Positions 1-11,292 of a stretch of DNA of 64,000 bases are shown one piece after another. The translations under genes were made by a program, and so were the position numbers. Numbering within the stretch: the stretch's first letter is position 1; every line of letters begins with the position of its first letter. The stretch comes from Agapanthus africanus. Lineage: Eukaryota > Streptophyta > Magnoliopsida > Asparagales > Amaryllidaceae. Where the stretch lies: contig CM057339.1 in NCBI GenBank assembly GCA_030015575.1, positions 778,178,809 to 778,242,808 of the forward strand, in the 5' to 3' direction. The notes under the pieces are model-generated. The model was not told where the DNA came from. It ran no database searches and saw only the letters and a list, made by a program, of their open reading frames with translations.

Positions 1-447
1 TTCAGTAGAAAATTCAAAATTTTTTGGATACTGGAAACTCCCAAATGGCTGTTTATAAGCAATGTCTAGGGAATGTGCAAAAGTTGGGTAGGATGGATAG
101 GAATCGAATGGTTAGACAGGAGTAGGATCAACATTCGGATAAGAAGGTGAATGGAATTGTTGATCAAAAGAAGTTACAGTGGTGAAGGAGTGAAAGATCG
201 GCTACGAGATTGTTCAATACGTTCAGCAATAGACATGAGTTTCGGAGTTACAACAGGACTCTCAAAAGGGGTATCAACGTAAGAAGACGGGTCTATTGTT
301 TGTCCTAGACGCGTCTATCCGATCTTTCAAAGAAATTTTTGCCATGGATGGATCGTTCGAAGTTCGACGAAAGCAAGAACCGTAAGAAGTAATGTTTGGT
401 TGTGGGTACCAAAGTTCGATAAGAGTTTTTTGAGGTGGGGTACCCAT
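1..447 (-). pseudogene. 5' part of the MGTP-type ORF of element E, frameshifted
   Basis: The minus-strand ATG at 447 opens a protein beginning MGTPPQKTLIELWYPQPN, clearly related to the D protein that starts MGTPHNKPLAELWYPEPN. Further shared blocks are KISLKDRIDASR and, after a frame change, MSIAERIEQSRSRSFTP. The first frame stops near 276, and a homologous frame continues to the window edge, so this copy is broken or truncated. Function is unknown; no RT, protease or integrase motif is present. Its value is comparative: it shows which frame is ancestral at the point where the D copy is frameshifted. Confidence 0.7.
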
Positions 448-1800
448 GATATGAAGAGAGAAAGGAGAGGAAAAAGAATGTTATTTTTTTATTTTGTATT
501 TTGTTAGTTATCAACAAAAGAATGAAATATACACACAAAAAGAATTTGGACAAAAACAATCACGATACAAAAATACCACGCATCTAATCGTTCTAGGGTT
601 CACCTAGGTCAACTAGACCTGCTCCAGAACTTGATTGTCGAAGTAAAACTGTGTCGAGAAACGGGCTCAAGATATACTGATCACGAGGCCAGATAAGTGC
701 AGAGATAAGGGGAGGTTTTCTGACACTTTCGCGAAGGTCCTTAATTAGATAACCCTTTCTCTTTTGGCGGTTTCACCGTGAACACTTTCCTAGACACCCC
801 GTGAACGATATACCATTAAGCGGTGTTCTAAACACAATTAACTTCTCCTAGTGAGCGCGAAGTCCTTAAAGGCTTAAAGCCTAATTTCTTTTAAATTTTA
901 TGCGGGTAAACGTTATGCTCAATTCGTGATTTTTGGGCCACGGAAAAGGGGATGAAATCCTTTATCGTATGTTGTGGGGTTCACTTGCCCTAAAGTCCGT
1001 ATTAATGTATGCAATGCGCAATTCAAAAAAAAATTATTCAAAGAATCAAACAATCATTTTTTTAGTTTAAGCTCGGCATTGCAACAAATACGGGTTAGTC
1101 AATTTTAGCGTTTGCTAGCGAACTTGCAAAGAATCGTACAAAGATATTATAGTGGATGCTTCGGATTTGAGAAGAAGGTGTTAGTAACGTACGTACCTAA
1201 AGATTTTCGGGTTAAGAAACCCTGGTTGAATTGAATCCGAATAGCTTGGAAAGTTCGCTTGCGTGGGTCAAACTATACGGATCTTTGGCAATGTACCTCG
1301 CAATCACCTTAACCTTGAATGTACATTTTGCTCCCTACGATCGCAGTTCGCAAATCCGCAAAAATCTGAAATGTCGGAAAAACGGATTTAAGTGCGGAAA
1401 AGAGATATGAATGCCCAAATACCTGCACACTAAAAATTATAAAAAACAAACAATAAAAATGGGATAAAAACATAACACTGGAGCACAGAGAAGAAATTGG
1501 AGGCAAAAGGAGACAAGGGGGCCGGCGAGCTCGGCCAAACAGGGAATGTCGCCGGTTCAACTTAGGAATTTAGGCTCCATACTTCTTCTGTGTTCTTACT
1601 GTTCTTCTAATATCTCACTAGTATTGTTTATCTTTTTAGTTGAGATCCAGAGTGCTAGCAGGTCAAAATACAGAGAACAAAAAGAGTTAGCAAAGTTAGT
1701 TTTTGTTTTGGTTTTTGAAATTTTGAGTTTTTTAAAGGATGATGTTAGATGGATATTAACAAGATTAACCCGAAATACCAAAAATAAAAACGTTACCGTC
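448..1800 (-). other. Untranslated leader of element E
   Basis: Region between PBS and ORF start on the minus strand. Small ORFs occur on both strands but none resembles a known family. It corresponds in position to the 0.94-kb leader of element D. Confidence 0.5.
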
Positions 1801-1818
1801 TCTCCGGTAACGGCGCCA
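1801..1818 (-). other. Primer binding site of element E (tRNA-Asp type, degenerate)
   Basis: Minus strand reads TGGCGCCGTTACCGGAGA, differing by two bases from the TGGCGCCGTTGCCGGGGA site in element D, which is the known tRNA-Asp-complementary PBS of Athila/Tat elements. It lies two bases inside the LTR end. Confidence 0.75.
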
Positions 1819-1820
1819 TT

Positions 1821-3476
1821 TGATTGGCACGCTTTTGGCGTGCCGAGAGTTTGAAGTTCTAAAGTTAACTGCAATCAGGACGGTGTCGTTTTGCAGCTAG
1901 CCGCGATGAATACGGGTCGATCCACAGGGAGACAGAGCGTTTTAAGTTCTTGTTCTGACGAGTTAATGCGCGAGGCGGAATGTTTGTATATATCTTATGT
2001 GTTTATATGCACAATTATAAGTTGTTAGGATTAGATAACTTAGTGTAAGTTAAGGAAATCCGTATTCAAGTCCCTTGTGCCGAACTTAACCCTTGAAGAT
2101 AGATCAATCGGCAACATCGTGGATTAGGGTACTTAAGCACGGTATTAGTGAAATCCGGCTTATTGACCCTTGTCCGTTCGTTTTTGTGGCTTGTTTTCGC
2201 CTCAGGCCAAACCGAACGCAACTGGTCGCGGTTAGGAATCACCAATACCTTGGTAGGGTAGGATGCCTAATGGAGCGCTTGCGTAAGATTTGGACGGAGT
2301 TCAATTGGAAAATATGGGCAAAGGAAAAGAGAAATGAAACCTTAACTTACAATAACGGTTTCTTTCCTAACAACACCATATTAACAAACCATCATAATAA
2401 CAACAAAAAGAGCAAAAAGAAAATATACACAAAGAAAAAAAAGAGTAACCAACATTACAAGTAAGTAAGTGCAAGGAAATGTAAATGACATGAATAAAAT
2501 TGCAAGAAAGTAAATGCATGGAAATAAAGAGCAAGTAATGGAAAGAGCAAGAAAGAAAATAACTAGGAACCAATGAGCACAATACAAGCCATGGATTCAA
2601 ATACCTAAACTTAAACTTGCAAGCTCAATGAAGAGATTGCAAGATCAAGTGAAGACAAATAACCCAAGGGAAAATGAAGGCACAAAAGAGTGCTTTATTA
2701 AACTTCAAGTAATGATACAACCCTTGAGATCAATAACCAACCCTTAAATTTGCAAGCTCAATGAAGAGATTGCAAGATCAAGAGAAGGCAAAGAGCTCAA
2801 GGGGACTAAGCTATTTACAAGAGAACAAAGAAACAAAACTTGGAAAAAGAATGATACAATGTGAGACCCTCATCCCTTGCCCACTGGTCTGCTTTTATAG
2901 GCAGAAAAGAAAAATAAACAAACAATAAAATTAAGACTACGTGGCAGCAAGGGATGGACCACAGAAGACTGGGGCCCACTGGAGCAAGGGGGCCGGCCAC
3001 ACCGGTTTTTGCAAGGTTGTGCTCGGGTCAAATCCGAGCTCTTGGGCTCATGCTTATAGTGTGGTCTGGTGTTGTCTCTTCCAGTTCACTGGTGCTGTTA
3101 GATTTGTCTAGTTGAACTTGGTCTTCACTCAGGTATTTGGAGGGAACATTTAGCTATACATCACTTCAACACTTTTAGCATTTAATACCCTTGTCCTCCC
3201 ATGTGCCCAATTGCTCCATGTATCATGGCTGCCCCATCATGGTCCATGTGTCAAAGAGCATGTGTGCACTTACATTGTATTGGACCAAAATATTGTGCAC
3301 ACATTTTATTTGCAAAATCTCTTTGGATATCGGTCGGTTTTCAGTTCCGGTTGTAGTGTCGGCTCACAAATGATATATCCGTGATTTTAAATGTATTTTC
3401 AATATTTTGTCACGGATATCTGTAATCTGTATGACTGAGCAGACACTGGTTAATAACACCGATATATAACAAAACA
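1821..3476 (-). repeat. 5' LTR of element E
   Basis: The inner end (TG on the plus strand at 1821, CA on the minus strand) is fixed by the adjoining PBS. The outer end is inferred at 3476, where the minus strand begins TGTTTTGTTATATATCGG; integrase coding sequence of element A resumes immediately beyond. A minus-strand TATAAAAG at about 2893-2900 is a plausible U3 promoter. The outer boundary could be off by about 10 bases. Confidence 0.6.
2616..2787. repeat. Imperfect direct duplication inside the E LTR
   Basis: A ~38-bp segment starting TTGCAAGCTCAATGAAGAG occurs at 2616-2653 and again at 2749-2787, separated by about 130 bp. Confidence 0.7.
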
Positions 3477-3754
3477 GATAAAAAATGAGCGGTATTAAAA
3501 TGCAATATTCTTGTATGAACACCGCCCGCTACTACGATGCGCGAGTCAAGCGTCGCTTCTTCAAGACCGGAGATTTAGTCTTAAGGCAGAACGAGTTCAT
3601 CGATCAAGGCAAGCTGCGTAAGTTTTCCCCAAAATGGGATGGTCCTTTCCTTGTCTCCGAGGTCTTGCCCGGCGGAGCCTACCGCTTACAAGACGCGGAT
3701 GGTCGCAGATTTCCACGACCTTACAACGCTGAGAAGCTCAAACTGTGCCTCTAA
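3477..3754 (+). pseudogene. C-terminal end of Tat-type integrase (element A)
   Basis: The frame contains TARYYDARVKRRFFKTGDLVLR, then GKLRKFSPKWDGPFLVSEV and GGAYRLQDADG, ending LKLCL. This is the typical C-terminal domain of plant Ty3/gypsy Tat-lineage integrases (the RRF..GDLVLR and P.W.GP....V...GAY.L blocks). The N-terminal zinc finger, the DDE core, RT and RNase H are missing because element E is inserted at about 3477 and continues past the window. It marks A as a plus-strand element whose downstream features follow. Confidence 0.8.
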
Positions 3755-3871
3755 ATAGAATAGCTATACATGTATATTTCTTCTTTCACAAAGGTGATGT
3801 AAACCTTTTTAAAGTTCTTTCTATTCAAATAATAAAAGGGGAACAACATAGCATTGCAAAATGGAAGAGTT

Positions 3872-3877
3872 TTATTC
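3872..3877 (-). terminator. Poly(A) signal of antisense ORF 1
   Basis: Minus-strand AATAAA about 55 bases past the stop of the 3930-4427 ORF, in a 3' flank similar to that of the second copy, where AATAAA is near 4832. Confidence 0.55.
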
Positions 3878-3929
3878 ATTCAAAGGTATTAAGGGCTCAT
3901 CAGCGTTACAGAAAAAGAGAAAGGAAAAT

Positions 3930-4427
3930 TTACAACAGAGGTGGAATGGGATCGAGAAAATACTCCTGGTGATACTCAGAGTAGATTTCCGCTAGCCAGG
4001 CCCTAGCCTCTGCAGCCCGCTCCCGCCGATGCTGCATGCGAACCCGGGATGCCACGGAAGCACCCGACTCTCCGCCCTCTGCGCCTTGGATAACGATGTA
4101 TCTCATCTTGAAGCACTCTAAAATGAAGGCCAAGGACCGGTCGTGCCTGACCTTCGAGATAAGGCCGAGCACGAAGATCGAGCGCACCTTGTCGAGCGCC
4201 TCGTCCAGCAGCTCCTCGGAAAAGGGGTTGTCCAACCCCGGGGACCTCCTCCAAATTGCGTACATCAGCAACTGAAGCAGGGACAACCGCCGAGGGAGAA
4301 GCCGACCGACGTGATCCTCGAGGCGCTGAACCACTCCCCGGTACTCATCCTCATCCAGGGATTGGTCGTACATGGAGACGTCGCCGAGGGTGATGATCTC
4401 TTTGATCGAATACATGCGGTTGCTCAT
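3930..4427 (-). CDS. Antisense ORF 1 of element A, 165 aa, unknown function
   Basis: Complete minus-strand ORF starting MSNRMYSIKEIITLGDVS and ending QEYFLDPIPPLL, opposite in direction to pol and located just downstream of it. It has two relatives in this window, at 4903-5400 (165 codons) and 24765-25271 (168 codons). Shared blocks are EII..GD near residue 10, GRLLPRR..LLQLLMYAIW in the middle, and KVRSIFVLGLISK.R.DR. A TATA box lies 43-51 bases upstream and AATAAA lies downstream, so it has the layout of an independent gene. Extra antisense ORFs downstream of pol are known in plant Tat elements, but I do not recognise this family. No signal peptide or membrane segment; mostly predicted helical, with a basic C-terminal third. 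Confidence 0.7.
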   Translation of the reverse strand: MSNRMYSIKEIITLGDVSMYDQSLDEDEYRGVVQRLEDHVGRLLPRRLSLLQLLMYAIWRRSPGLDNPFSEELLDEALDKVRSIFVLGLISKVRHDRSLAFILECFKMRYIVIQGAEGGESGASVASRVRMQHRRERAAEARAWLAEIYSEYHQEYFLDPIPPLL

Positions 4428-4469
4428 CTCAAAAGAAAGTGATGCCGAAGGAGTCGCCGTCTCCTTCTC

Positions 4470-4478
4470 TATTTATAA
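4470..4478 (-). promoter_or_regulatory. TATA box for antisense ORF 1
   Basis: Minus strand TTATAAATA, 43-51 bases upstream of the ATG at 4427, leaving room for a very short 5' leader. Confidence 0.6.
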
Positions 4479-4902
4479 CCTAAAACAGAATCCTGAAGGA
4501 CCCGAATTCACGCGCACATGGGCGCGAATCTTGGGATCCGCTAAGATCGCTCCAATACCGCGCCGCCATGTAGCAGAACTGACGCGACTTCCCGAAACGT
4601 TACGCCTCCCCCAAGCGTCCCTGGCACGTGCGGCCTGCGACGGTCGCTCCCCCAATGTTCACGAACCAAGGAAGGTTAGACTGAGCCTCCGGATCCACCG
4701 AGCAGCTACCACGCTCGGTCCATCCTTCGCAGACCACTACTTGTGTTCTTCAACGAAGCGATGTAAATTCTTCTAAGTTCTTTTTTTTAAGCAACAAGAA
4801 GGACACGATATAGCATTGCAGAAAGAAAAATTTTATTGATTCAAAAAGGTATTGTGGGCTCCTCAGCCTTACATAAAAAATTATAAAAAGAAAAATAAAA
4901 AA

Positions 4903-5400
4903 TTACAGCAGCGGGGGAAGGGGTTGCAAGAAGTATTCCTCGTGGTACTCCGAGGAAATCTCCACCAGCTGAGCCCTTGCTACCTTAGACCTCTGCCTCT
5001 GATGCTGTCCGCGAACCCTTGTGGCCACGGACGGGCCATAAAGCTTCACGGGTGGGCACCCATCGGCGAGATGCCTCAATTGGTAACACTCGAGGACGAG
5101 TGCTTCCTAGCGATCCCGCCGACTCATCGAGATCAGGCCGAGACGACATAGCGACCTCAGCTTCCCAACCACCTCGTCCTTCAGCTGTTCGGACAAGGGG
5201 TTGTGCAACCCCGACGATGCCCTCCATATGGAGTACATGAGTAGCTGGAGAAGGGGCGATCGCCGGGGGAGAAGACGGCCGATGTGATCCTCAACCTGCT
5301 GGATCACCGCTTGCCGCATCTCCTCGGAGCATAGCTGGTCGTACAGGTACACGTCCTCGAAAGAGATGATCTCGGGGATGGTGAAAGGGAAAGTATCCAT
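4903..5400 (-). pseudogene. Antisense ORF 2 of element A, 165 codons with one nonsense codon
   Basis: Starts MDTFPFTIPEIISFEDVY and shares GRLLPRRSPLLQLLMYSIW and LRSLCRLGLISMSRRDR with antisense ORF 1. A TAG at 5107-5109 interrupts it after RRDR. The same frame then continues with clear homology to the other copy (EYHEEYFLQPLPPLL at the end) and stops at 4903, giving exactly the same total length. An alternative upstream in-frame start near 5496 adds an unrelated N-terminus and is not favoured. A weak TATA-like CTAAAAAG lies near 5440-5450. A single stop could be a late mutation. Confidence 0.7.
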
Positions 5401-5718
5401 TCTTATGTTTAGAGGATGAAGAAAGGAGTGATCAACATGCCCTCTTTTTAGCCCCACAACGGCCCTAAGAGTCCAATGGTCGCTCGTTTCTCCCACTACT
5501 GCACCGCCATGCGGTGGTCATCCCGCCTTTCTTGGCGAAATCGGAACGACGCTGCTCTTACGCTTCGCTTCCCCCCAAGCGTTCATAACACGTGTCTCCC
5601 GCGACGGTCCCTCTTCCCGATGTTCACACCATGGAAGGTCGGACAGAATCTCATGAATCAACCGAGCAGCTAACCTGCTCGGTCCATCCTTGGCTGGTAA
5701 TTTCTTACCCCACGACGC

Positions 5719-7006
5719 TGTTCAGACTAGAATAATGCATTATTATATTCCCCATTCTTATTCTTTTTATAAATAAACAGGTGCTTTTGACGTATGTCTG
5801 CTACATGTTACAGGTTACAGGTTCTTGGACAGAAAACAGTGCAAATGATGTAAAAACGATGAAAATGTGGACTTTAACCAACAAACAGACAATCTTGATC
5901 AAGCCTACATAAGGAACAATTCACAAAGCAAGATTCAAGACATCGACTCAAAGTGAACGGTTAAAAATCCATTGCAAATTGTTCACCGACGATCTGGAAC
6001 CAACCTAGAAGCCTAAATGGAAAAGGACATGTAGGAACAGCAAGAAAATAAAGCCCAAAAGCAGCACAAAAAATTTGACAAGCCAAGTCCACTATTGGGC
6101 CGCGGAACCGCGGCCCAACCCCTACCAAAGCCGCGGTTCCGCGGCCATCAAGCGCAATCAGGAGCTGAAAATTTTACCTAAACTTGATGCGACGTTGACT
6201 GGTCTTTATAGGGCTATTTTTATAATTGTAGACATGCGGATCAAAATGTAACCTAGGGTTTCTATTTCCTATAAATAGAACTCTAAAGATTGTAAACCTT
6301 ATGCCTCTTTTCAATAAATAAAATTCAGATCTGTTCTGTATTCTTACTTGGAGGGAGCCATCAAATTAGTAAGTAATTTTATTTCTGTTCTTTTTATTCT
6401 CTTTTAATTAGTATGTCTTTTCATCCCCTAATGAGCGAGTAATCTCCTCGCTTGTTAGGGTTAGCCTTAGGGAAAGGTTTGAGAGATGAGATCTCTCATC
6501 CCTTTCATGCCAATCCACACTTAAGAGTTAGAACTCCATGCATGCACGCACAACCGCTCCCTACGGCATTCTACCCCTCGAGGTAACGATGAACCGTAGT
6601 ATAAAGGGCTGGTTGCGTGTGTTTTCCATGGGGGTTAGGGTAATTATCGATAAAGGAAGGATAAGAATCTAGAGGAAGAAACATCTTCCCAAAAGATTCT
6701 AATCCACTTTATTGATAATTATACCAACATCTAATAGATCAAAAATAGGGCAATGAAAGCGGTGAGGAAACCTTTAATCTCCAAACTTTCCCTAAACCTA
6801 ACCCTAGCAAGACTTTAATTTAGATTAATTTAGCTTAGTGGTTGATCTAGTTTTTAGATTTAATCAATCCAAACTACATTTGGAATCAACTCGTAAAGAC
6901 ACATTAAGAAAACTACCCATCTCTGTGGATCGACCCGTACTCACCGGCTAGCTGCAAAGCGACGCCGTTCTTGATTGCGGCTAAACATATATTTTTGAAT
7001 TAATCA
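5719..7006 (+). repeat. 5' LTR of element D
   Basis: TG...CA bounded, same length as the partner at 11293. TATAAATAG at 6270-6278 and AATAAA at about 6313-6318 place U3, R and U5. Two near-perfect hairpins with CCGCGG arms sit at 6095-6118 (arms TTGGGCCGCGG and CCGCGGCCCAA, loop AA) and 6130-6145. Confidence 0.93.
6270..6278 (+). promoter_or_regulatory. TATA box of element D 5' LTR
   Basis: TATAAATAG within the LTR, about 35 bases before the AATAAA-containing R region; the 3' LTR copy is at 11844-11852. Confidence 0.65.
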
Positions 7007-7008
7007 AA

Positions 7009-7026
7009 TGGCGCCGTTGCCGGGGA
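7009..7026 (+). other. Primer binding site of element D (tRNA-Asp)
   Basis: TGGCGCCGTTGCCGGGGA two bases after the LTR end. This is the known Athila-type PBS complementary to the 3' end of plant tRNA-Asp. Confidence 0.9.
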
Positions 7027-7947
7027 TGGCGTAGAATTTTCTTTTCGCGATTTCGGGTTAATCAAAATTAAAAAAAATCATAAAAATCTGAAAAATCAAA
7101 AAAAAAATATAAAAAAATATATATTTTGTTATTTTTGGAAGGGATACTTTGTTGTTTTAATTTTGCAGGATATACAAAGACGATCTGGAAATTTCCAGAA
7201 GGCGAAACAGAAATCAGAAGATCGAAACAGAAGGGGAATTAAATAACAGAACAGAGCAATTTTTTGCAGACCTAATTCCACCACCAAACCGCGTTTCCGC
7301 GGCCAAAGTCCACCTTAGGCCGCGGAAACGCGGCCGTTTTGTCGAATCATCGCACTAAAAAAAATTTGGGGATCTGAGCCATCAAGAAGACCGCGGAACC
7401 GCGGTGTTAGAGCTAAATTGCCGCGGAAGGGCGACGATCTGGTGGCATTTTCTTCTGAAAAATTTTCTGTAAGATTTTCTGTTCCTCCTCTATAATTTTT
7501 GAAATATATTTTTTGGAAATTCCTGCAAGATTCTGTGAGCTATAAAATATATTACCTTCCATATAACAATTTTGTGCAGGATTTTTGGGTCCCGCTTGAA
7601 ATGAAATTAGATTGCAAGAAATATTTTGTTGTTGCATATCTTTTCTCGAATATCTTTTTGCAACAATTCTTTCCAAATAAAGATTCTTGTGATATGTTTA
7701 AAATAATAATTGATTGCAAGTAATATTTTGCTGTTGCATATCTTTTCTATAAAATATTTTGCTGTTGCATATCTTTTCTCTAAAATCTTTTTGCAACAAA
7801 ATTTTTCCAAATAAAGAGAAAGAAAAAAATCAATGAAAAATGAAAATAAAAAGGACAAATATTTTATAGAACTTGCAAAATTTTTTTAGCCCCAAATAAA
7901 TCCTTGCACCACCCAACCTTCCTTCTTGTCACCTTTCTTCTTCTAAC
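7027..7947 (+). other. Leader of element D
   Basis: AT-rich leader without a supported gene. It carries several more CCGCGG-type inverted repeats (around 7290-7335 and a perfect arm pair ACCGCGG / CCGCGGT at 7390-7405), echoing those in the LTR. A repeated stretch (TTGCATATCTTTTCT) occurs at about 7632, 7733 and 7766. Confidence 0.6.
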
Positions 7948-9541
7948 ATGGGTACCCCACACAATAAACCATTAGCCGAACTTTGGTATCCCGAACCTAA
8001 TTTTGCGTCGTACGTCAATTTGTTCGGTCAAATTAAAAACGATCCTTGCTTGCCAAAAATTTCGTTGAAAGAGCAAATAGAGGCGTCTAGGAGAAACAGT
8101 TTGACTTTTCAACCCACTTTGTGTCAACCGAGTCAACCTTTACCACCTACATATGTTGATACCACTTCTTCAAGTCCTTCTGTCACTCCTAGGCCGATGT
8201 CCATTGCTGAGCATATTGCTCAATCTCGCAGTCGATCTTTCACCCCTCTCCACTCATCCAGTTCAAGGGATCAACACGACTATTCACCTTTTTATCCATA
8301 TGTTGACCCTACCCCTGCCCAACCACCCTCTTCCTACCAGTCTTACCCGACTTTCCCACCGTCACTAGACCCTGTTTCTACACAGCCCTTTTGGGAGTTT
8401 CACATATCCAAACAATTTTGAATCTTTTACTGAAACCCCCTCACCATCCAAGTCTAGTTTGGAAGAATCGTTGGAGGCTTATATTGCTGCAACAAACAAA
8501 ATGGTGAGGAATGTGGAAGCGTCCATGGCCGCCCTTATGCAACCGAGTGAACCGGTAGCTAGTTTCCAACTAGCTCCAAATTTTCCAATGTATGAGGAGG
8601 CGGTTGGACAAAGAGAGAATGTGAGAGGATTTCCAAATCAAACCTACCCATACCCAATTGAATCCAAAAACTCCAATTTTCAAACATGTGTCCAAAATGA
8701 TGAGTTGTGCGACTTTGGAGTGCTTGATTTGCCAAATTGTGAGGAACCCCTTTCGAATGAAACCGCACCTAATCCTTTCGATCTTTATACCTCCACTCTA
8801 GAACCTAAATCGATAGATATCCATGCTTTTGATGAGGTGTCTAAAGAAATTGATTTTCACTTGATTGAGGATATAGACGCCGGGAATATTTCGGATGATG
8901 AACCTGTCGATTTGCTTGAAATTTTATGTTCAAATCATCATCCTGAGTTATTAAATGTTTCTCCCGAATCTCATATGCGTCTAGATTTTAATGATAACAG
9001 CATGGATGGGTTAAATATTGAGGATAGTATTGAGGAGAGTCTTGAGGATAATATTGAGGTTGAATCATTTTTGTTTGATGTGTCTGATTTTCCAATTCAT
9101 CCTCCTGAACCTTTGACTGTTATATCACCCTCCCTCCTTCCCATCGTTCCGACCCTGCTTGAAGACTGTGAGCTTGAAACCTTTTCCTTTGAATCTGACA
9201 CAATTCTCACAGACGATAACACCTACGAGTGTTTCATTTTTTCGGACGATGTTGATGACTCACCGCCCGAGTTTGAGTCCTTTACATTTTCAGATGAGCT
9301 ATCAGACTCGGTTGATTATAGTAGTTTCGAACCATTAATGGAATCTTTCAAATTCGAAATAGTTTACTACGGTGAGAAAGATACTATCCCTAATTTACTC
9401 CCTTTCGTTCGTCCTATCATTCCGACCGGGCAAATGACCGTTACTCTTTCATCTCCTATACCAAGTTCGGCGTACCCATGTTTTCTTGCGAATCTTGAGG
9501 GATTTGACCCCATTTCACGACGGGTTGATAGGTTAGCATAA
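7948..9541 (+). pseudogene. Large ORF of element D, ~530 codons, one frameshift, family unknown
   Basis: Starts MGTPHNKPLAELWYPEPN at 7948. The first frame ends at 8421 (WEFHISKQF stop); a second frame runs 8459-9541. Comparison with element E shows one ancestral ORF: E has CCATTTGGGAG where D has CCCTTTTGGGAG, so a one-base gain near 8386-8391 shifts the frame. The N-terminal half is Ser/Pro/Tyr-rich with MSIAEHIAQSRSRSFTP. A helical stretch near ESLEAYIAATNKMVRNVEAS follows, and the C-terminal half is strongly acidic (many D/E, ESFTFSDELSD). No zinc knuckle or catalytic motif. A divergent gag derivative is possible (the helical stretch resembles gag-linker sequences) but unproven. Confidence 0.65.
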
Positions 9542-11292
9542 TCGCTTTTAACATATCGATTATCACAAATTGTGCTAATTTATTCACTCGATTTACACCC
9601 TCAAGTTCGTACTACACTTCTTTCCCTCTTTCGCCATTCTTCTCCTCAACCGAGACCTTATTCCATTCTTCTTCTCAGACAGTCTTGTGTGCTTCTCATT
9701 TCTCTTCTTTCCACCCCATTATTTCACCAACTTGGACATTACCACGATAAGATTTTTGAATGGTTGGTGCTAACCTTTGGCTTGTGTAAGGCCAAGTTTA
9801 AGTTTGGGGGGGCCTTGTTGTATATATGTATATATATATATTTTTTGTTTTCTTTTTCTATAAAAATAAAAAAAATTCAAAACAATAAAAAAAAAAGTAT
9901 AAATAAATAAACAGGGGAGTGCCGGTATTTTTACCCTCTTAGTTTAGCATGACAGTGAGGACACTGTCAAGTTCAAGTTTGGGGGTATGCTCGGTAAGTC
10001 TTCTTCCTTCACATTCATTTGTACATATTTTTGCATTTGCATACTTAATTGAAAAACCCATAAAAAATGAAAAATTTCAAAAATTATAAAAATTATTGTA
10101 TTCAATTTTGGCCATATTTGATTTGAGTTTGACAAATAGGTTAACTGGCTAGGAACAACTAGATCTTAGACTTAGTGAATTAAAAACCCTAAAAATAACA
10201 TTCCTTAAAGTTTAACGGTAGAAAGTATATGCCTTGTAGTTTATTTAGAAATAGGCAAATTTTGGGTTCACTTCTTGGGCTAAGTCTAAACAAGGGAAGA
10301 GTATTGATGTTCTTATTAGAGTATAAGTTTGAAAAATAGTTCGTAGCTTAAGTCTAGATTCTGAAAACGTATACCCTACAATTTGCACAATCACGCACCT
10401 TGAAACTTGGAATAGTAGAAGAGACCTTGAAATGTTCTTGTCTAAAGTCCTTAGTACGATGAAATAAAAGAAAAAAAAAGTGAATAAAGAATAAAAAAAT
10501 GGATACTGGTTTTTGTGATTATTTAAAGCTGAAAAAATAGAAAAATATTTAGCGAGGGTGCTTCATCACCTAGTGCCTTAGACCAACTGGTTTGGGAGTC
10601 ACTGCTAAAAGCTTTGGGTGTTGCAAGACTAGGAATTACACTTTAATGTGCAAACACATCTTGTAATCGGTTGTTGGTACCTCAAGAAGTATTAACGGTC
10701 GCATGAAGGATGTGTAAGCAAAATTCAATTAAAAATTCACCTACTGATAAGTACTTTGGACAACGGACAAGGGCATGATTGCTTGATTTGAATTTCCAAA
10801 TGTAGGGGTGATCTATACACACACATAGGGGTATGTGATTGGAATTTAGATAAGAGAGAGGAATGAAGAATAGAACTTATATCTTTAATAGAGTTGATAG
10901 AAATTCCTAGGTGGAGATGGAACCCTAGAAGGAAAACTTAAGAGATGCCGAAAGCTAAGTAAGTCCACAGGATATATATAATCTTAAGTTAAATAATGAG
11001 GAAGTGTGAAGAATGTGCGTGGATAATTTACAAGTAGAAGATAATAGAATTGCTTGTTGGAAAACTTAATTGGAGAACAAAAGTCAATGGGCCGAGTTGA
11101 TAGGATTTTGTGGGTAGTATCCGCTGAAAACCCTCAGGAGACAACACTCCTCCTACTAGGAACACCTAGAGGTTTAACGGCTTGTTGCACGAGCTCAGTG
11201 CAATCGCGTTTCCCTGCGAAAGTGCGGTTAGGATTTTAGTGAATAAAAATAAGTTTGCTCGAGGACGAGCAAAAGATAAGTTTGGGGGTATT
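9542..11292 (+). other. 3' untranslated region of element D with repeated polypurine motifs
   Basis: No gene seen. AAGTTTGGGGG-type motifs occur at about 9794-9812 and 9969-9987 and in the functional tract at 11278-11292. The last follows a GCTCGAGGACGAGCAAAAG hairpin (11258-11276) typical of Athila/Tat 3' ends. A (TA)-rich stretch lies at about 9820-9845. Confidence 0.7.
11278..11292 (+). other. Polypurine tract of element D
   Basis: AAGTTTGGGGGTATT immediately before the 3' LTR TG; the expected plus-strand priming site. Confidence 0.8.

Larger units (their letters stand above)
1..3476 (-). mobile_element. Truncated LTR retrotransposon E (minus strand), cut by window edge
   Basis: Read on the minus strand: an LTR (1821-3476), a tRNA-Asp-type primer binding site (1801-1818), a leader of about 1.35 kb, then the start of an ORF related to the one in element D. 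The rest lies left of base 1, so neither the second LTR nor a target duplication can be tested. The LTR end next to the PBS resembles that of D (shared stretch around a GGATCGACCCGTA motif and a GGCTAGCTGCAAA motif), but the remaining LTR is unrelated in sequence, so this is a sister family. It sits inside the integrase coding sequence of element A. Confidence 0.75.
3760..5718. repeat. Tandem duplication of a ~1-kb antisense-gene unit
   Basis: Two head-to-tail units, about 3770-4740 and 4741-5717. Each consists of a 3' flank with CAGCCTTAC/CAGCGTTAC and a TTTATT poly(A) complement, a 165-codon ORF, an upstream region, and a CTGCTCGG/GCTCGGTCCATCCTT end. The copies are well diverged in sequence but collinear. 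Confidence 0.7.

Noticed and set aside
2093..2464. 123-codon ORF in the E LTR
   Set aside because: No family resemblance and lies within an LTR U5/R region.
5107..5496. Longer start (MGETSDHW) for antisense ORF 2
   Set aside because: The added N-terminus has no counterpart in the other two family members; MDTFPFTIPEII aligns with their starts.
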